Of a stretch of DNA of 64,000 nucleotides, positions 60,625 to 64,000 are shown in pieces; the stretch's first letter is position 1, and the number at the start of each line of letters is the position of its first letter. This DNA is from Aradus depressus (Eukaryota > Arthropoda > Insecta > Hemiptera > Aradidae). The notes beneath the pieces were generated by a model. That model did no database searches, was not told where the DNA came from, and was given only the letters and a program-made list of their open reading frames with translations. The DNA lies in assembly GCA_963662175.1 (NCBI GenBank), contig OY759214.1, forward strand, positions 744,001 to 808,000. The letters run 5' to 3'. The position numbers and the translations under genes are program-made.

Positions 60625-63250
60625 TCTATATTAATAAAGCTGAAACGGGGTTTGTTTGTTTGTTTGTATGTTTGTTTGTATGTATGTATGTATGTTTGTT
60701 CCAGCATCACGCCCAAACCGCTGGACGGATTTTTATGAAACTTCCCATGTAGCATTCTTTTGAGCCCGATTGAATAATAGGCTATGTGGCGTCCCAAAAT
60801 TTTGATCGGGAGGGGGGGTTGTAAGGGGGGCCTAAGTATATAAATAGTGCTAACTCATTAACTAATGGTCAAATTGTCATGAAATTTCACACGTAGTCTT
60901 TTTAAAAGCCAAACAGGAAAAAAAAGTGTGTGGCGTCCCAAAGTTTTGAACGGGAGGGGGGGTTGTAAGGGGGCCTAAGTATAAATATAGAGCTAACTCT
61001 TTAACAGTTGGTCGGATTGTCACGAAGTTTCACATGTAGTATTCCTGAAGACCAAATAAAAAAAATAGGAGGTGTGACGGCTCAAAATTTTTTACGGGAG
61101 GAGGGTAGTGGGGGGGCCTAAGTATAAATATAGAGCTAACTCATGAACTAATGGGCGAATCGTCATGAAATTTCACATGTAGTATTTTTAAAAGCCAAAT
61201 AGGAAAAAAAGGTGTGTGGCGTCCCAAAGTTTTGAACGGGAGGGGGGGTTGTGGGGGGGCCTAAGTATAAATATAGAGCTAACTCTTTAACAGTTGGTCG
61301 GATTGTCACGAAGTTTCACATGTAGTATTCCTGAAGACCAAATAAAAAAAATAGGAGGTGTGACGGCTCAAAATTTTTTACGGGAGGAGGGTAGTGGGGG
61401 GGCCTAAGTATAAATATAGAGCTAACTCATTAACTAATGGGCGAATCGTCATGAAAAGCCAAATAGGAAAAAAAGGTGTGTGGCGTCCCAAAGTTTTGAA
61501 CGGGAGGGAGGGTTGTGGGGGGGCCTAAGTATAAATATAGAGCTAACTTATTAACGGTTGGTCGGATTGTCACGAAATTTCACATGGACTATTCCTGAAG
61601 ACCAAATAGAAAAATAGGCGGTGTGACGGCTAAAAATTTTTTACGGGAGGGGGGGTGTAGTGGGGGGGCCTAAGTATAAATATAGAGCTAACTCATTAAC
61701 TAATGGGCGAATCGTCATGAAATTTCACATGTAGTATTTTTAAAAGCCAAATAGGAAAAAAAGGTGTATGGCGTCCCAATGTTTTGAACGGGAGGGGGGG
61801 TTGTGGGGGGGCCTAAGTATATATATAGAGCTAACTCTTTAACGGTTGGTCGGATTGTCACGAAATTTCACATGGAGTATTCCTGAAGACCAAATAGAAA
61901 AATAGGCTATGTGGCGTCCCAAAATTTTGATCGGGAGGGGGGGTTGTAAGGGGGGCCTAAGTATATAAATAGTGCTGACTCATTAACTAATGGGCGAATT
62001 GTCATGAAATTTTACAGGTAGTCTTTTTAAAAGCCAAACAAGAAAAAAAGGTGTGTGGCGTCCCAAAATTTTGATCGGGAGGGGGGGTTGTAAAGGGGGC
62101 CTAAGTATAAATATAGAGCTAACTCATTAACTAATGGGCGAATTGTCATGAAATTTCACACGTAGTCTTTTTAAAAGCCAAGTAGGAAAAAAAGGTGTGT
62201 GGCGTCCCAAAGTTTTGAACGGGAGGGGGGGTTGTGGGGGGGCCTAAGTATAAATATAGAGCTAATTCTTTAACGGTTGGTCGGATTGTCACGAAATTTC
62301 ACATGGAGTATTCCTGAAGGCCATGTAAAAAAATAAGGTGTGTGGCGTCCCAATGTTTTGAACGGGTGGGGGGGTTGTGGGGGGGCCTAAGTATAAATAT
62401 AGAGCTAACTCATTAACTAATGGGCGAATCGTCATGAAATTTCACATGTAGTATTTTTAAAAGCCAAATAGGAAAAAAAGGTGTGTGGCGTCCCAAAGTT
62501 TTGAACGGGAGGGGGGGTTGTGGGGGGGCCTAAGTATAAATATAGAGCTAATTCTTTAACGGTTGGTCGGATTGTCACGAAATTTCACATGGAGTATTCC
62601 TGAAGGCCAAATAGAAAAAAAAAGTTTTTTGGTGTCCCAAAGTTTTGAACGGGAGGGGGGGTTGTGGGGGGGCCTAAGTATAAATATAGAGCTAACTCTT
62701 TAACAGTTGGTCGCATTGTCACGAAGTTTCACATGTAGTATTCCTGAAGACCAAATAAAAAAAAAGGCGGTGTGACGGCTCAAAATTTTTTACGGGAGGG
62801 GGGGTAGTGGGGGGGCCTAAGTATAAATATAGAGCTAACTCATTAACTAATGAGCGAATCGTCATGAAATTTCACATGTAGTATTTTTAAAAGCCAAATA
62901 GGAAAAAAAGGTGTGTGGCGTCCCAAAGTTTTGAACGGGAGGGGGGGTTGTGGGGGGCCTAAGTATAAATATAGAGCTAACTCTTTAACGGTTGGTCGGA
63001 TTGTCACGAAATTTCACATGGAGTATTCCTGAAGACCAAATAGAAAAATAGGCGGTCTGACGGCTCAAAATTTTTTACGGGAGGGGGGAGGGTAGTGGGG
63101 GGGCCTAAGTATAAATATAGAGCTAACTCATTAACTAATGGGCGAATCGTCATGAAATTTCACATGTAGTATTTTTAAAAGCCAAATAGGAAAAAAAGGT
63201 GTGTGGCGTCCCAAAGTTTTGAACGGGAGGGGGGGTTGTGGGGGGGTGTA
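60625..63250 (+). mobile_element. Helitron unit 11, 3' end missing
   Basis: 5' TCTATATTAATAAAGC with microsatellite, then about 17 ~145-bp repeats and no 66-bp repeats. It stops in a G-run at ~63246, where another Helitron 5' end begins. A ~380-bp pair of units (from about 60940 and 61230) repeats locally. There is no hairpin or CTAG end. Confidence 0.8.
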
Positions 63251-63606
63251 CTAACTATTTATATTAATAAAGCTGAAACGGGTTTTGTTTGTTTGTTTGT
63301 ATGTATGTTTGTTCCAGCATCACGCCCAAACCGCTGGACGGATTATTATGAAACTGCCCATGTAGCATTCTTTTGAGCCCGATTGAATAATAGGCTATGT
63401 GGCGTCCCAAAATTTTGATCGGGAGGGGGGGTTGTAAGGGGGGCCTAAGTATATAAATAGTGCTGACTCATTAACTAATGGGCGAATTGTCATGAAATTT
63501 CACACGTAGTCTTTTTAAAAACCAAACAGGAATAAAAGGTGTGTGGCGTCCCAAAATTTTTTACGGGAGGGGGGAGGGTAGTGGGGGGGCCTAAGTATAA
63601 ATATAG
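63251..63606 (+). mobile_element. Helitron unit 12, truncated
   Basis: The 5' end reads AACTATTTATATTAATAAAG, the same sub-type as at ~22579, followed by the microsatellite, the subterminal region and two ~145-bp units. It stops at CCTAAGTATAAATATAG where unrelated DNA begins at 63607. Confidence 0.75.
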
Positions 63607-64000
63607 GGTGTCGCCCCAACAGCCGGGGTGAACAGACGTGTCTAAGGTCGCTCCGTATAAGTTCGTTCAAAGTAGCGGAAAAAGTGCGAAAGTTGAATTT
63701 CTGTCGCGGCAGTTAGTGGTCAGAGGCATTAAGGAATATTTCCTGAAAATTTCAGCTCCATCGACCCAACCGCGCGGCAGTTATAAACAGGTACATTTTT
63801 TGTATTTTTGTTGTGATTCCACGGGGCAGGATGGAGAGTCACGCCGAACCCAAGAGTGGGGAGGCTGATGCTTGGCTCCTCCCACCCCCCACCACTGACC
63901 CAGCCAGGCCTTCAGCCCCACTTCCTCTGGTGGGTCCGAACCATAAACTATCCCAGACGGTAGTTGCTGGGCCCTCCTCAGGGCCAACAGAGCTGTTAAT
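63607..64000 (+). mobile_element. possible 5' end of a non-LTR retrotransposon
   Basis: An abrupt change from satellite to GC-rich, non-repetitive DNA. About 224 bp of leader (GTCGCTCCGTATAAG, then GAAAATTTCAGCTCCATCGA) precede an ATG ORF that reaches the window edge. A full 5' leader followed by a Pro/Ser/Gly-rich N-terminus is what an inserted LINE with ORF1 looks like. No reverse transcriptase is visible because the window ends, so the class is inferred. A host gene promoter and first exon is the alternative. Confidence 0.35.
63831..64000 (+). CDS. 5' part of an ORF open to the window edge, unknown product
   Basis: The ATG at 63831 has a good start context (A at -3, G at +4) and opens 56 codons without a stop up to 64000. 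The sequence begins MESHAEPKSGEADAWLLPPP and is rich in Pro, Ser, Gly and Ala, like the disordered N-termini of LINE ORF1 or Gag-like proteins. No domain can be identified in so short a piece. The base composition (high GC) differs sharply from the AT-rich leader and from the satellites. The frame 63638-63868 and the minus-strand frame 63781-63987 overlap it and look like shadows. Confidence 0.4.
   Translation, partial: MESHAEPKSGEADAWLLPPPTTDPARPSAPLPLVGPNHKLSQTVVAGPSSGPTELL

Noticed and set aside
5335..63606. A Rep/helicase gene expected in an autonomous Helitron.
   Set aside because: No open frame contains rolling-circle replicase or helicase motifs. All long frames are satellite-derived.

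Overview
This is eukaryotic, almost certainly arthropod (probably insect), repeat-rich DNA. The evidence is the AT-rich single-copy DNA with a GT splice donor, a MADF-type DNA-binding exon, a decayed mobile-element ORF of a type I associate with arthropods, LINE-like tails, and a long chain of non-autonomous Helitron (rolling-circle) transposons. There is no bacterial gene organisation, and I saw no tRNA or rRNA gene and no CRISPR array.

Layout. 1-5334 is ordinary DNA with scattered transposons: a MITE-like inverted repeat (52-406), two copies of a 144-bp repeat (470-668), a 2.7-kb element with ~290-bp terminal inverted repeats around a broken minus-strand ORF (881-3569), a hAT-like end beside a C20 run (to 3956), one MADF first exon on the minus strand (4701-4833), and a LINE 3' tail (5182-5334). 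From 5335 to 63606 nearly everything is one chain of Helitron-derived units. A typical unit has a 5' end (TC-TATATTAATAAAGC, then GTTT/GTAT microsatellite), an array of ~145-bp G-rich repeats, an array of 66-bp (2 x 33) repeats, and a 3' end with a CCCGG/CCGGG hairpin.

There are two kinds of 3' end. Six end cleanly in CTGCTAG and abut the next Helitron 5' end with no gap (8560, 26649, 29768, 34560, 41737, 44855). Four end in CTG(C/T)TATAG and run straight into an array of a third satellite of 441 bp (18893, inverted at 36410, 47839, 58233). Four 441-bp arrays finish in the same ~170-bp coding-like spacer. Three of these spacers are complete, end in a second small hairpin, and are followed by another Helitron 5' end. 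I infer a composite element that passed its normal terminator and took up flanking DNA. On top of this lie larger rearrangements: a 2674-bp higher-order block in three copies, a 3119-bp composite unit in tandem, a 1724-bp tandem duplication, and a 2.87-kb inversion (35834-38707).

No Rep/helicase ORF is present, so the Helitrons are non-autonomous. The last 394 bp (63607-64000) are unrelated, and an ATG ORF open to the window edge starts at 63831; it may be ORF1 of a non-LTR element. The only credible protein-coding signals are the MADF exon, the decayed transposon ORF and this terminal ORF. Long reading frames inside the satellites look like by-products of repeat lengths divisible by three.
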